A stretch of DNA of 64,000 bases from RHKX01 sp963826475 (GCA_963826475.1 CAWGXC010000003.1:310001-374000); one strand, 5' to 3'; counted from the stretch's first letter, positions 34,275-43,389 are shown. Notes: generated by a model not told the origin, from the sequence alone. Numbers and translations: made by a program.

Positions 34275-34324
34275 TACGTTCCAGAGGCTTTCGTCCTCCT
34301 CCGCGTACAGGCAGGGATACAGAA

Positions 34325-35236
34325 ATGGGCAGGAATCCAAAGTGGACGGGGCGTTCGCGCACTCATGGGGGCGTTCGACTGGCTCTGACGTGCCTTGCAG
34401 CCATCGCCTGCATCTTCGGGTCGGTATCCGCCGCAGGAGCGGCCGTCAACGGACCGATCCTGTTCACGACCTACGACTCGATCTGGCGGGTCAAGGCCAG
34501 CGGCGCCGGCCTCAAGCGTATTTCGAACAAGGACGCACGCAGCCTTGCCGCCGCCCCGAACGGGAAGGAGTTCGCCTTCACCAACGGCAGCCTGTTGACG
34601 ATGAAGATCAAGGGCGGAAAGGCGACGAACCTGCTCAAGCGCTATCCGACCGTTCGCAATTTCGCGGACACCTATTGGGCTTCGTGGTCGCCGAACGGCA
34701 AGCGGATCGTTTTCGTCGGGCACAGCGATCAGCGCCTCTACGTGATCAAGAAGAGCGGCAAGGGGCTCAAGTACGTGTTCTCGAAGTCGCTGACCGGTCA
34801 GGGGTACCCGCACTGGGCGCCGAACGGCAAGGAGATTGCCTTCATCGATTACGCGGACGCCTCGTCCTTGAAGGTTGTCAACCTCGTCACCCGGCAGGTC
34901 CGCACGGTCTACCGAGGTGACGATCCTCGTGCGGGTACACCGGTGAACTTCGATTACTCGCCGGACGGATCGCAGATCGTCTTCTACGCTCCGTACAGAG
35001 ATTGGATCGTCAACGTCGATGGCAGCGGTTTGCGCCAGATCTCACCCGATCAGGCTTTCGTCTCATATGAGGATCTGAGCTACTCCCCGGACGGCACCGA
35101 GATCGTGGGTGAGTCCAGCAGCGACCTCTTCGCGCTTGACGGGACGTACGGAGCGGCATCGGGAGGTTTCGCCCGGCCCGTGATCCCAGCCTTTCCCGAG
35201 AGCGCATTCAGCCCGGAATGGGCACCGTCCCCCTAG
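34325..35236 (+). CDS. Exported PD40/TolB-like beta-propeller protein
   Basis: A 303-residue exported protein. The N-terminus is basic (MGRNPKWTGRSRTHGGVR) followed by a hydrophobic segment ending SVSAAGAA, a likely signal peptide to about residue 40. The rest is made of TolB-like/WD40-like repeats recognised by motifs of the type WSPNGKRIVF, WAPNGKEIAF, YSPDGSQIVF and YSPDGTEIV, four to six blades. Such propellers bind other proteins or carbohydrates; no specific function can be given. AGGGA lies before the ATG. A strong hairpin separates it from the convergent gene. Confidence 0.83.
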   Translation: MGRNPKWTGRSRTHGGVRLALTCLAAIACIFGSVSAAGAAVNGPILFTTYDSIWRVKASGAGLKRISNKDARSLAAAPNGKEFAFTNGSLLTMKIKGGKATNLLKRYPTVRNFADTYWASWSPNGKRIVFVGHSDQRLYVIKKSGKGLKYVFSKSLTGQGYPHWAPNGKEIAFIDYADASSLKVVNLVTRQVRTVYRGDDPRAGTPVNFDYSPDGSQIVFYAPYRDWIVNVDGSGLRQISPDQAFVSYEDLSYSPDGTEIVGESSSDLFALDGTYGAASGGFARPVIPAFPESAFSPEWAPSP

Positions 35237-35243
35237 AGCCCGT

Positions 35244-35273
35244 CCCACCCGCCGGATCATCGCGGCGGGTGGG
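35244..35273. terminator. Bidirectional hairpin between convergent genes
   Basis: CCCACCCGCC and GGCGGGTGGG form a perfect 10-base stem with a 10-base loop, just between the stop codons of the propeller gene and the minus-strand repeat protein. Position suits a terminator for both; there is no T tract. Confidence 0.6.
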
Positions 35274-35290
35274 TGGCGGGCGGGTCGTCG

Positions 35291-35911
35291 CTACGGAGTG
35301 ATCTGCACGTAGACGCGCTCGCGCGAGTTCGGGCCGGTCGCCGAGCCGTCGTCCTGCCGAGGGCTGACGACGAACGCATTCGGCACCTTCGCGTTGGCGG
35401 GTGCGCATTCCACCGCGGCCGTCTGGCAACGCCCGACGCTGACCTGGCCGTTGAAGCTGGGATCAGCTCCGGCCTTGCCGTCGAGGTTGAGCTTGTTCTG
35501 CAGGGCGACCGTCGCCGTCAGGCCATGGCCCTCGAGCGTCGAGCCCGCGTCGATGTAGACGTTGTTGTTCGTCGTGTACGCGTCCAGGACGGTGAATCCG
35601 CCCGACTGCTCCTCGATCTGGCCCGTCTCGTCGAGCAGCAGCCAGCGCGGCTTCAGCGCGGCGATTGCCGTGTCGCTGAGGTCCTGCAGGCCGACCTTCC
35701 CGTCGGCGATGTCTGAGCCCTTCAGACCACCCTCCTTGAAGTCCTTGCCCTTCAGCGATCCGTTTTCGACCTGGCGGGCGGTGATCGCATCGTTGGCGAT
35801 GTCGGCCGTGTCGATCTTCGTGGCGGCGTACGAAGTGCCGCCGACGGCGGCCACCAGCGCGATCGTCGCGATCACGGTCGCCGGTGTGAACTTCGGAATG
35901 AACTTCCTCAT
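35291..35911 (-). CDS. Exported protein with short degenerate repeats
   Basis: A 206-residue exported protein of unknown function. It has a signal peptide (MRKFIPKFTPATVIATIALV, then AAVGGTSYAA) followed by a repeated 10-12 residue pattern (DTADIANDAITARQVENGSL, KGKDFKEGG, KGSDIADGKVGLQDLSD) before a C-terminal beta-rich domain with two Cys. I recall this arrangement from many cell-surface proteins of Solirubrobacterales-like genomes; the role is unknown. The start is ATG 35911 because AAGGAGG precedes it by 8 bases; the frame is open for another 219 bases, without support. Confidence 0.8.
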   Translation of the reverse strand: MRKFIPKFTPATVIATIALVAAVGGTSYAATKIDTADIANDAITARQVENGSLKGKDFKEGGLKGSDIADGKVGLQDLSDTAIAALKPRWLLLDETGQIEEQSGGFTVLDAYTTNNNVYIDAGSTLEGHGLTATVALQNKLNLDGKAGADPSFNGQVSVGRCQTAAVECAPANAKVPNAFVVSPRQDDGSATGPNSRERVYVQITP

Positions 35912-36084
35912 CTGGATTGCCTCCTTCGTCCGCTCGCGCGGACGTTCCCCGGACTTCCGTGTGAAGGCCGGCTCACTCGTCGCTTCGACGATGCCGCCGA
36001 CTTCGGGCCGGAGGCATCTCTTGTTCGCAGAAGCGTCTCTCGGGCGTTGAAACATCCGCCCCCGGGGTTCGATGCGGTCCTGCC

Positions 36085-36096
36085 TATGATCGGCCG
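36085..36096 (+). promoter_or_regulatory. Leaderless-type -10 element for polA
   Basis: TATGAT (36085-36090) lies 6 bases before GTG 36097, the best -10 of the leaderless set. A TTGAAA at 36047 is 32 bases upstream and too far to pair with it. Confidence 0.6.
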
Positions 36097-38745
36097 GTGT
36101 CACCCAGTCCCACGCCGACGTCCACGCCATCGGGCGAGCTCTTCCTGATCGATGGCAACAGCCTCGCCTACCGCGCGTTCTTCGCGCTACCCGAATCGAT
36201 CGCCACCTCCGACGGCCGGCCGACCAACGCCATCTACGGGTTCGCGTCGATGATGGTCAAGATCCTCACCGACCTCTATCCGCGCGCCGTCGCAGTCGCC
36301 TGGGATGCCGGCTGGTCCGGTCGCGAGAAGACCTACGCCCCCTACAAGGCCCAGCGCAAGTCCCGCCCGGACCTGCTCAAGGAGCAGTGGCCTCACCTGG
36401 CGCCGCTCGCCGACGCTTTCGGCTTCGCCAACGTGAAGGTCGATGGGTGGGAGGCCGACGACGTGATCGCGACGCTGGCCCGCCAAGCCCGCGAGCAGGA
36501 GATCCCGGTCATGATCGTCACCGGCGACCGCGACGCTTATCAGCTCGTCGGCGACGGCGTTCGAGTGATGTCGACCTCGCGTGGCGTCACCGACACGAAG
36601 GTTTACGACCGTGACGCCGTGATCGAGCGCTATGGGGTGGCCCCCGAGCTCGTGCCGGACCTGATCGGGCTCAAGGGCGACACCTCCGACAACATCCCGG
36701 GAGTCCCCGGCATCGGCGAGAAGACAGCCTCACAGCTGCTTGGGGAGTATGGATCGCTCGAGGGCGTGCTGGCCAACATCGACTCCATCTCCGGCCCCAA
36801 GCGGAAGCAGAACCTGACCGAGCACGCCGACGACGCGCGGGTCTCGAAGGAGCTGGCGACGATGCATCTCGACGTTGAGGTCGAGCTCGACCTCGCCGAC
36901 CTGATGGAGCGCGAGCCCGACCTCTCGCGCCTGCGCGAGGTCGCCGCCGAGTTCGAGCTCCGCCAGGTGATCCAGCGCCTCGAGGACGAGTACGAACGCC
37001 GCGTTCCGGACCGGGAGGCGCCCGAGCAGATCGAGCTCGAGGAGGCGGAGGAGGTGTCGCTCAACGACCTCGGCTCGGGCGAGATCGCCTTCGCGCTCGC
37101 CGGCTCCCGTTGGGGCAGCTACGACGGTGAGCGTCTGCTGACGGGCGACGCCCCGGGAGCGCAGGAGCTCAGCGACGCGCTCGCCGGACATCCCTTGATC
37201 GCGCACGATGCGAAGTCGCTCGGCGAGAGGGGCCCGCGGGGACTGCTCGGAACGCTTGCGGCCGGATCGCTCGACCTGGCCCACGACACGATGATCGCCG
37301 CCTACCTGATCGACCCTGCTCGCCGCAACTATGAGTTGGTGGAGCTCGCCGCGGACGAAGGTATCGCGGTCCGCAAGCGCGAGAAGGCCGAGGGCGAGAC
37401 CGGCGACGGCCAGCTCTCGCTGGGTGCGCCGCCGGCAGAGGAGGAGGGTGAGGATCCGGCCGAGATTGCAAGGCTGGCATGGGAGCTGGCGGTGCGTCAG
37501 CGCGAGAAGCTCGCCAGCCTCGACCTGGAGCGCGTCCTCAACGAGGTCGAGATGCCCCTGATCGAAGTCCTCGCCGGGATGGAGAGGGAGGGGGTGAGGC
37601 TCGACACCGAGCGCCTCGCCGCGATCTCAGGTGAGCTCAGCGGGCAGGCCGAGTCCCTGCAGGCGGAGATCTGGGCGCTGGCGGGGGACGAGTTCACGAT
37701 CGGGTCTCCCCAACAGCTGGCCGAGGTGCTCTTCACGAAGCTCGGCCTGAGCAGAAAGCGCCGCGGCAAGACCGGGTTCTCGACCGATGCCCGGGTCCTC
37801 TCGCAGATCCGCGCCGAGCACGAGATCGTTCCCAAGATCGAGCGCTGGCGCGAGATCACGAAATTGACCAACACGTATCTCGACTCGCTGCCGGCCGACA
37901 TCGATCCCGAGGACGGCCGGATCCACACCACGTTCAGCCAGGTGCGAGCGGCGACCGGGCGGCTGTCGAGCACCGACCCGAACCTGCAGAACATTCCGGT
38001 CCGCTCCGATCTCGGCCGGCCGATCCGCGGCTGCTTCGTCGCGGCGCAGGGTTGCTCGCTCGTCTCCTGCGACTACAACCAGGTCGAGTTGCGAATCCTC
38101 GCTCACGTGGCCGGTGACGAGGCTCTGCGGCAGATCTTCGCCTCGGGCGAGGACGTCCACTCCGCGACCGCCGCCGGGATCATCGGCGCCGATCCGGAGG
38201 CGATCTCCCCGGGCGAGCGATCGAAGGCGAAGATGGTCAACTACGGGATCGCCTACGGGCTCTCGGCGTTCGGCCTCGCCGACCGGCTCTCGATCTCGCG
38301 GGAGGAGGCCGGCGCCTACATCGACCGCTACTTCGAGCGTTTCGAGGGCGTCAAGAGATTCATCGACGAGACGATCGAGCGGGCCACCGAGGAGGGCAAG
38401 GTGACGACCCTGATGGGCCGGCGCCGCCTGCTGCCCGAGCTCCGCTCCCGGAACTGGCAGACGCGCACCCTCGGCGAGCGCCTCGCCGTGAACACGGTGA
38501 TCCAGGGCACGGCGGCCGACATCATCAAGCTCGCGATGGTCCGTTGCCGCCGCGCGCTCGACGACTCCGGGCTCGAGTCGAAGCTCATCCTGCAGATCCA
38601 CGACGAGCTTCTCCTCGAGGGTCCCGATTCCGAGACGGAGGCCGTGGCCGAGCTCGCCCGCTCGGCGATGGTCGATGCGTTCGACCTCGATCCGCCGCTC
38701 GCCGTCGACGTCGGCATCGGGCCCGATTGGCTGAGCGCGAAGTAG
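36097..38745 (+). CDS. polA: DNA polymerase I
   Basis: Repair and Okazaki-fragment polymerase, 882 residues. The 5' nuclease domain (to about residue 300) has LFLIDGNSLAYRAFFALP, VDGWEADDVIATLA, GDRDAYQLV and LIGLKGDTSDNIPGVPGIGEKTA. The middle 3'-5' exonuclease-like region (about 320-470) lacks the Asp-x-Glu motif, so proofreading is probably inactive, as in Taq polymerase and mycobacterial PolA. A short acidic insert precedes the polymerase domain (about 490-882), which has DPNLQNIPVRSDLGR, SCDYNQVELRILAH, RSKAKMVNYGIAYGLSAFGL and LQIHDELLLE. GTG 36097 is preceded by a leaderless-type -10. Confidence 0.96.
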   Translation: MSPSPTPTSTPSGELFLIDGNSLAYRAFFALPESIATSDGRPTNAIYGFASMMVKILTDLYPRAVAVAWDAGWSGREKTYAPYKAQRKSRPDLLKEQWPHLAPLADAFGFANVKVDGWEADDVIATLARQAREQEIPVMIVTGDRDAYQLVGDGVRVMSTSRGVTDTKVYDRDAVIERYGVAPELVPDLIGLKGDTSDNIPGVPGIGEKTASQLLGEYGSLEGVLANIDSISGPKRKQNLTEHADDARVSKELATMHLDVEVELDLADLMEREPDLSRLREVAAEFELRQVIQRLEDEYERRVPDREAPEQIELEEAEEVSLNDLGSGEIAFALAGSRWGSYDGERLLTGDAPGAQELSDALAGHPLIAHDAKSLGERGPRGLLGTLAAGSLDLAHDTMIAAYLIDPARRNYELVELAADEGIAVRKREKAEGETGDGQLSLGAPPAEEEGEDPAEIARLAWELAVRQREKLASLDLERVLNEVEMPLIEVLAGMEREGVRLDTERLAAISGELSGQAESLQAEIWALAGDEFTIGSPQQLAEVLFTKLGLSRKRRGKTGFSTDARVLSQIRAEHEIVPKIERWREITKLTNTYLDSLPADIDPEDGRIHTTFSQVRAATGRLSSTDPNLQNIPVRSDLGRPIRGCFVAAQGCSLVSCDYNQVELRILAHVAGDEALRQIFASGEDVHSATAAGIIGADPEAISPGERSKAKMVNYGIAYGLSAFGLADRLSISREEAGAYIDRYFERFEGVKRFIDETIERATEEGKVTTLMGRRRLLPELRSRNWQTRTLGERLAVNTVIQGTAADIIKLAMVRCRRALDDSGLESKLILQIHDELLLEGPDSETEAVAELARSAMVDAFDLDPPLAVDVGIGPDWLSAK

Positions 38746-38859
38746 GGCTCCGGGGTAGGTGGGAGACGAGGGTCGGGTAGGGGTCATCCCGCATAGACGG
38801 GGGGCCGGAGCGAGGTCAGCCTGAGTGACGTCAACTCACTCAACCCAGGAGGACCGGAA

Positions 38860-39894
38860 ATGACCGACCATGAGCACATCGAAGAAGGCGATGAGACCCA
38901 CGAGGAGGCCCGCACCGAGGAGGCTCCGACGCGTGAGGCCCCGCCCACCGGCACGGAGAAATCGCGGACCCGAGGCGGCCCCAAGCGCCTGCTGAGATCC
39001 CGGGACGATCGCGTGATCGCCGGCGTCGCCGGCGGCCTCGGTCGCTACTTCCGCGTCGATCCGATGATCTTCCGGATCGCGTTCGGCCTCTCCATCCTGT
39101 TCGGTGGCTTCGGACTGATCGCCTACATCGTCGCCGCCCTGTTCATCCCGGATGACCGCGGCAGCGCGGCGATCGCGCCCGGCGGCCGGCTGGGAACCAC
39201 CGGCCGCATCGTCGGCATCGGCGGGCTCGTCATCGTCGGCCTGGCCGGCCTCGCCGTGCTCAGCGCGGGAGCGGCGTTCGTCACGGGGCTCGGCTACGGC
39301 CTCACCGTCGTCGCCCTGATCGCGATCCTCGCCCTGACTCTGATCGTCCTCTCGTTCCGCGGTGGAGCAAGATGGCTGATCGCTCCGGCGCTGGCGCTGT
39401 CGATCGGTGTCGGGGTCGCCGCGGCGGCCCAGCTCGACCTCGAGGGCGGCATCGGCAAGCGCGACTATCGGCCGAGCTCGGCCGCGGCGATCCCCGCCGG
39501 CGGGTATGAGCTCGGGGTCGGCCGGCTGGCCGTCGATCTGCGCGGCATCGATTGGTCGCCGGACCGGGTCGTCGACCTCAAGGTCCGTGTCGGAGCGGGC
39601 GAGGCGATCGTCGCCGTCCCCGCCGACGTCTGCGTCGTCGCCGACGCCCATGCCGGGGCAGGCGACCTGCAGGTCGCCGGACAGCACGCCGACGGAACGG
39701 ACGTCGATCTCTACACGGAGGAGGGCTCGCGGGCCACACCGCGGCTGCGGATCAACGCGGACGTGGATCTCGGCCAGGTCAGGATCGTCAACGATGACAC
39801 GACGCAGATCCTCGGAGCGGACCACTTCGATCGCTCCCTCAGCGATGCCGAGCCGAGCGCGCGGCAGCTCAACTCGAGGGCGTGTTCGAGTTGA
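38860..39894 (+). CDS. PspC-domain membrane protein (LiaF-like)
   Basis: A 344-residue membrane protein. A charged Glu/Thr-rich cytoplasmic N-terminus (about 40 residues) leads into a PspC domain: LLRSRDDRVIAGVAGGLGRYF, then FRIAFGLSILFGGFGLIAYIVAALF. Further hydrophobic helices follow (about residues 110-190), then a beta-rich outside domain with repeated valine/glycine strands (GVGRLAVDLRG, RLRINADVDLGQVRIVNDD) like the LiaF/DUF2154 region. It is followed by a histidine kinase and response regulator, so it may be the negative regulator of an envelope-stress system. CAGGAGGA precedes the ATG. Confidence 0.85.
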   Translation: MTDHEHIEEGDETHEEARTEEAPTREAPPTGTEKSRTRGGPKRLLRSRDDRVIAGVAGGLGRYFRVDPMIFRIAFGLSILFGGFGLIAYIVAALFIPDDRGSAAIAPGGRLGTTGRIVGIGGLVIVGLAGLAVLSAGAAFVTGLGYGLTVVALIAILALTLIVLSFRGGARWLIAPALALSIGVGVAAAAQLDLEGGIGKRDYRPSSAAAIPAGGYELGVGRLAVDLRGIDWSPDRVVDLKVRVGAGEAIVAVPADVCVVADAHAGAGDLQVAGQHADGTDVDLYTEEGSRATPRLRINADVDLGQVRIVNDDTTQILGADHFDRSLSDAEPSARQLNSRACSS

Positions 39895-41333
39895 GCCGGA
39901 GCGGTCCTGATTCGGTCTCCCTCTCCGGGGGACTCGCGATGCTCGCCCTGTGCGGCGTGCTCGCGTTCGACCAGATCGGGGCGATCGACCTCGATATCGC
40001 GCTGGCGGCGGCTGCATTCTGCGCCGCCGCCGGAGCGATCCTCGTCGTCTCGGGACTGGCCGGCGCCGACGGGCGTACCCACCGGCGAAGTGGGGTGCGC
40101 AGGGGTGGCGGGGGCCTTCGCCGCGACGCCGACCGGGCTGTCGTCGGCGGCGTCCTCGCCGGAATTGCCCGCCGTCTCGGAATTCGCACGCTCGGCGTGC
40201 GGATCGCGTTCGTAGTAATCGCCGTCCTCAGCGGCGGCATCGCGCTCCTCTTCTATGGCCTCGCCTGGGCGGCTCTGCCCGCTGACGGCGACCCGGACGC
40301 GGTCAGGGGAGCGCGACTCGGCCGAATTCCGCGTGGATGGCATCTCTCCGCCGGGGTCGGGCTCCTGACGCTCACCGGGCTGCTGATCTTCCGTGAGCTG
40401 GGCATCTGGTGGAGCGACCAGCTCGTCTGGCCGCTCGTGCTCGCCGCGGCCGGCGTCGCGTTGCTCTGGGGTCAGAACCGGAGCCGCCCGGAAGCTCCAG
40501 ACGACGTCTCGGAGGCGACTCCGGCCCTCGAGGTCGAGACGGGGGCGCGTCAGGCCTCGCGCATCGTCGAGCTCTACAGAGGCGGATTCGGAATCGCCCT
40601 CGTAATCGGCGCCGCGCTTCTCTTTCTTTCCTCCAACAACGCACTCGGCGCCGCGCGCGACGCTGCGTTCACCTCGATCGTCGCGATCTTCGCGCTGGCG
40701 CTGATCCTCGCCCCCTTCATCTGGCGGCTCGGTCAGAACCTGGCCGCCGAGCGCACTGAGCGGATCCGCTCGCAGGAGCGTGCTGACGTCGCCGCGCATC
40801 TGCATGACTCGGTCCTGCAGACGCTGACCCTGGTGCAGAAGCGGTCTGGGGATCCGCGCGAGGTCGCGGCGCTGGCCCGCAGGCAGGAGCGGGAGCTGCG
40901 CAGCTGGCTCAACGCCGGAGCCTCCCCAGGTGCCGGAGAGACGGGGCTTGCGGCTTCGCTGCAGGCGGCTGCCGAGGAAGTCGAGGACGCCTATCGCGTC
41001 AAGATCGAAGTCGTCACGGTCGGCGACTGCGAGGCCGACGATGGAGTGCGGGCGATCGTGGGGGCCGCGCGCGAGGCCCTCACCAACGCCGCGAAGTTCG
41101 CCGCAGAGGACGGGCCGATCTCCGTCTACGCCGAGGTCGGCGAGGAGCGCATCGAGGCCTTCGTGCGCGACCGCGGGCCCGGCTTCGAACTCGAGGCGAC
41201 TCCCGCTGACCGCCGCGGGGTGCGGGAGTCGATCATCGGCCGCATGCAGCGACACAACGGGACTGCCACGATCCGCAGCGTGCCTGGATCAGGGACCGAG
41301 GTCGAGCTGACCGCTCGCCGGAGCCGAACATGA
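39882..41333 (+). CDS. PspC-domain sensor histidine kinase (LiaS-like)
   Basis: A 483-residue sensor kinase of the NarX/DesK type. Two or three N-terminal helices, then a PspC domain of its own (RRDADRAVVGGVLAGIARRLG, about residues 80-134), further helices, and the dimerisation/phosphorylation domain with ADVAAHLHDSVLQTLTL; the phosphorylated residue is probably His308. The HATPase part has GAAREALTNAAKFA (N box, about residue 397), FVRDRGPGFE (G1) and GVRESIIGRM. GTG 39882 overlaps the PspC gene by 13 bases, and the stop overlaps the response-regulator start, so the three are coupled. Confidence 0.88.
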   Translation: MFELSRSGPDSVSLSGGLAMLALCGVLAFDQIGAIDLDIALAAAAFCAAAGAILVVSGLAGADGRTHRRSGVRRGGGGLRRDADRAVVGGVLAGIARRLGIRTLGVRIAFVVIAVLSGGIALLFYGLAWAALPADGDPDAVRGARLGRIPRGWHLSAGVGLLTLTGLLIFRELGIWWSDQLVWPLVLAAAGVALLWGQNRSRPEAPDDVSEATPALEVETGARQASRIVELYRGGFGIALVIGAALLFLSSNNALGAARDAAFTSIVAIFALALILAPFIWRLGQNLAAERTERIRSQERADVAAHLHDSVLQTLTLVQKRSGDPREVAALARRQERELRSWLNAGASPGAGETGLAASLQAAAEEVEDAYRVKIEVVTVGDCEADDGVRAIVGAAREALTNAAKFAAEDGPISVYAEVGEERIEAFVRDRGPGFELEATPADRRGVRESIIGRMQRHNGTATIRSVPGSGTEVELTARRSRT

Positions 41334-41980
41334 GCGGCTCACGGCCGTCGATCGTGATCGTCGACGATCACGCCCTCTTCCGCAGCGGGGTTCGCTCCGA
41401 GGTGGAGGGGCTGCTCGACGTGCTCGCCGAGGCCGGATCGGTCGAGGAGGCTGTGCGGGCGATCGCCGAGCACCATCCGGACGTCGTCCTACTCGACGTC
41501 CACATGCCGGGCGGAGGCGGCGCGGAGGTGATCCGCCGCGTCGCCGAGGCGGCGCCCGCGCAACGATTCCTCGCACTCTCGGTGTCGGATGCGGCTGAGG
41601 ATGTGATCGCGGTCGTCAGGGCCGGCGCGCGCGGCTACGTCACCAAGTCCATCTCCGGCGAGGAGCTCGCCGCAGCGGTCATCCGGGTTGCTGCGGGGGA
41701 TGCGGTTTTCTCTCCCCGCCTCGCCGGCTTCGTTCTCGATGCCTTTGCCGGCACAGCTGCCGAGGTGGTGGCCGACCCGGAGCTCGACCAGCTCACCCTG
41801 CGCGAACGGGAGGTGCTGCGCCTGATCGCTCGCGGTTATATGTATAAGGAGGTTGCGCTCCAGCTCGACATCTCCGCACGAACCGTCGAGGCCCATGTCA
41901 GCGCCGTGTTGCGCAAGCTGCAGCTCTCGAACCGCCACGAGCTCAGCCGCTGGGCGGTCGAGCGTCGGCTCGTCGACTGA
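41330..41980 (+). CDS. NarL/LuxR-type response regulator (LiaR-like)
   Basis: A 216-residue two-domain response regulator. The receiver has IVIVDDHALFRSGV with the acidic pair, the phosphorylation site Asp56 in VVLLDVHMPGGGG, LALSVSD and GYVTKSISGEEL with the conserved Lys. The C-terminal LuxR helix-turn-helix is LTLREREVLRLIARGYMYKEVALQLDISARTVEAHVSAVLRKL. It is the output of the preceding kinase. Targets are not visible, but autoregulation of the operon and control of envelope genes is usual for this family. Confidence 0.93.
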   Translation: MSGSRPSIVIVDDHALFRSGVRSEVEGLLDVLAEAGSVEEAVRAIAEHHPDVVLLDVHMPGGGGAEVIRRVAEAAPAQRFLALSVSDAAEDVIAVVRAGARGYVTKSISGEELAAAVIRVAAGDAVFSPRLAGFVLDAFAGTAAEVVADPELDQLTLREREVLRLIARGYMYKEVALQLDISARTVEAHVSAVLRKLQLSNRHELSRWAVERRLVD

Positions 41981-42023
41981 ACCGAGGCCGGTCCCGCGAA
42001 CTTCTGGTGGACGTACGGACGGG

Positions 42024-43292
42024 TCAGTCGTCGGTCGTAGTCGTGACCCCGCCGCCGGAACCGGAGTCGCCGCTGTCGTCGTCGGGGGGAGGCGGAAGGG
42101 AAGGCGCCGCGATGGGTTGAGTGCGACCGTCATGGTCCTCGCCGCCCGAGCCCGACGAACCCGAACCCGAACCCGTCGTGCTGCTGTCGCCATCGTCGCG
42201 AGTCGGTGCGCCCCCTTCACCCTCGTCGTGGCCGGAGCCACCGCTGGTTCGCTCCGAACCTGAGCTCTCCACGCTAGAGCCCTCACTCGAGTTCGACCCA
42301 GCGTCGGCGGTCGGTTCCAGCTCCGCGTTGCCGGAGTCGTCGCCGACAGGGGCGAATCGCGCACGTTCGTCGCCCCCGCCGTCGGATTGCTGCGCGGCGC
42401 GGAGCGCTGCTCCGGCGTCCGCTGCCCCGATCGTCGTAGCAGCTACAGCCGTAGCCGACGAATCGCCGGCCCGACCGGCTTGGCGCCCCACGGTTGCGCC
42501 GGTGGTCCGCACATGCGCGGCGGGGGCCGTTTCGCCCCGATCGCCCCCGTGTCGTTCGATCGCCACGCCGGTCGCCAGTGCCAGGACGGCGGCGGTGACC
42601 GCGACTCCGCCCTTCGCCCCTGCGGCGCCGACGACGGCGGCACCGACCCCCGCTCCCGTGGACGTGGCTTCGGCAAGCGTCCCCGTGCGGGATCCATCGA
42701 GAAGTAGTTGGCGCAGGAGCGGCATCGGCACGAGGGCGCCGACCGCGTCGCGCAGCGTGGTTCGCGCCCTGAAGATCAATCCCCTGACCGCCGTCGCGCT
42801 CGTTCCGAGCCCGGCGGCGATGTCCGCGTGTCCGGCGCCCTCTAGCTCGCGGCGGACCAGCGCCTCCCGCTGGCTGGTGGGCAGCGCGCAGATGGCGAGG
42901 ACAAGCCGGTCGAGCTCCTCGTGCTGCTCGGCGATGGAGGCCGGGCTGGAGGTGACCGGGTAGTCGGCCGGGAGCTCATCGGTGGAGGGCTCATCACGAA
43001 TGACGTTCAGCGCAGAGTTCCTGACGATCGTGAACAGCCAGGGGCGCAGGGCGATCGGCTTCGGCTCGCCGAGCAGCGCGCGATGGGCCTTGGCGAGCGA
43101 GGCCTGGACGACATCCTCGGCCCGGTGGTGGGAGACGATCGCGGTCGCGAACGCGACGAGCGGCTCGCGGTAGCGGCGCACGATCTCCTCGAAGGCCGGC
43201 TCGTGACCGTCGCGGACGAGCCCGACGAGGCGCTCGTCGGACTGCGTCGCCAGGGCTCGGCGGGCGATCGGTCTAAGGCTCTGTCTCCTCAC
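42024..43292 (-). CDS. ECF sigma factor fused to a transmembrane helix and disordered tail
   Basis: A 422-residue protein in three parts. Residues 1-160 form an ECF sigma-70 factor: region 2 with RDGHEPAFEEIVRRYREPLVAFATAIV, HHRAEDVVQASLAKAHRAL and LRPWLFTIVRNSALNVIRDE, region 4 with ALPTSQREALVRRELEGAGHADIAAGLGTSATAVRGLIFRAR. A hydrophobic segment (GAGVGAAVVGAAGAKGGVAV, then TAAVLALATGVAI) follows, then about 170 residues of low-complexity Ser/Gly/Glu/Asp, ending TTTTDD. I start at GTG 43292, 6 bases after GAGGAG; the frame is open to 43331. No anti-sigma gene is next to it; the membrane tail may play that role in cis (inference). Confidence 0.82.
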   Translation of the reverse strand: MRRQSLRPIARRALATQSDERLVGLVRDGHEPAFEEIVRRYREPLVAFATAIVSHHRAEDVVQASLAKAHRALLGEPKPIALRPWLFTIVRNSALNVIRDEPSTDELPADYPVTSSPASIAEQHEELDRLVLAICALPTSQREALVRRELEGAGHADIAAGLGTSATAVRGLIFRARTTLRDAVGALVPMPLLRQLLLDGSRTGTLAEATSTGAGVGAAVVGAAGAKGGVAVTAAVLALATGVAIERHGGDRGETAPAAHVRTTGATVGRQAGRAGDSSATAVAATTIGAADAGAALRAAQQSDGGGDERARFAPVGDDSGNAELEPTADAGSNSSEGSSVESSGSERTSGGSGHDEGEGGAPTRDDGDSSTTGSGSGSSGSGGEDHDGRTQPIAAPSLPPPPDDDSGDSGSGGGVTTTTDD

Positions 43293-43389
43293 GTTGTTCT
43301 CCTCGGTGGCCGTCTGCTCGGAAGAGCCCACGCCCTCCTATCGGTGCAACCCCGACGGAGTGTGAAGATCACGCGGCGGGGTCGCAACG

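Noticed and set aside
36047..36052. TTGAAA as -35 of polA
   Set aside because: It lies 32 bases from the TATGAT, far beyond normal spacing.
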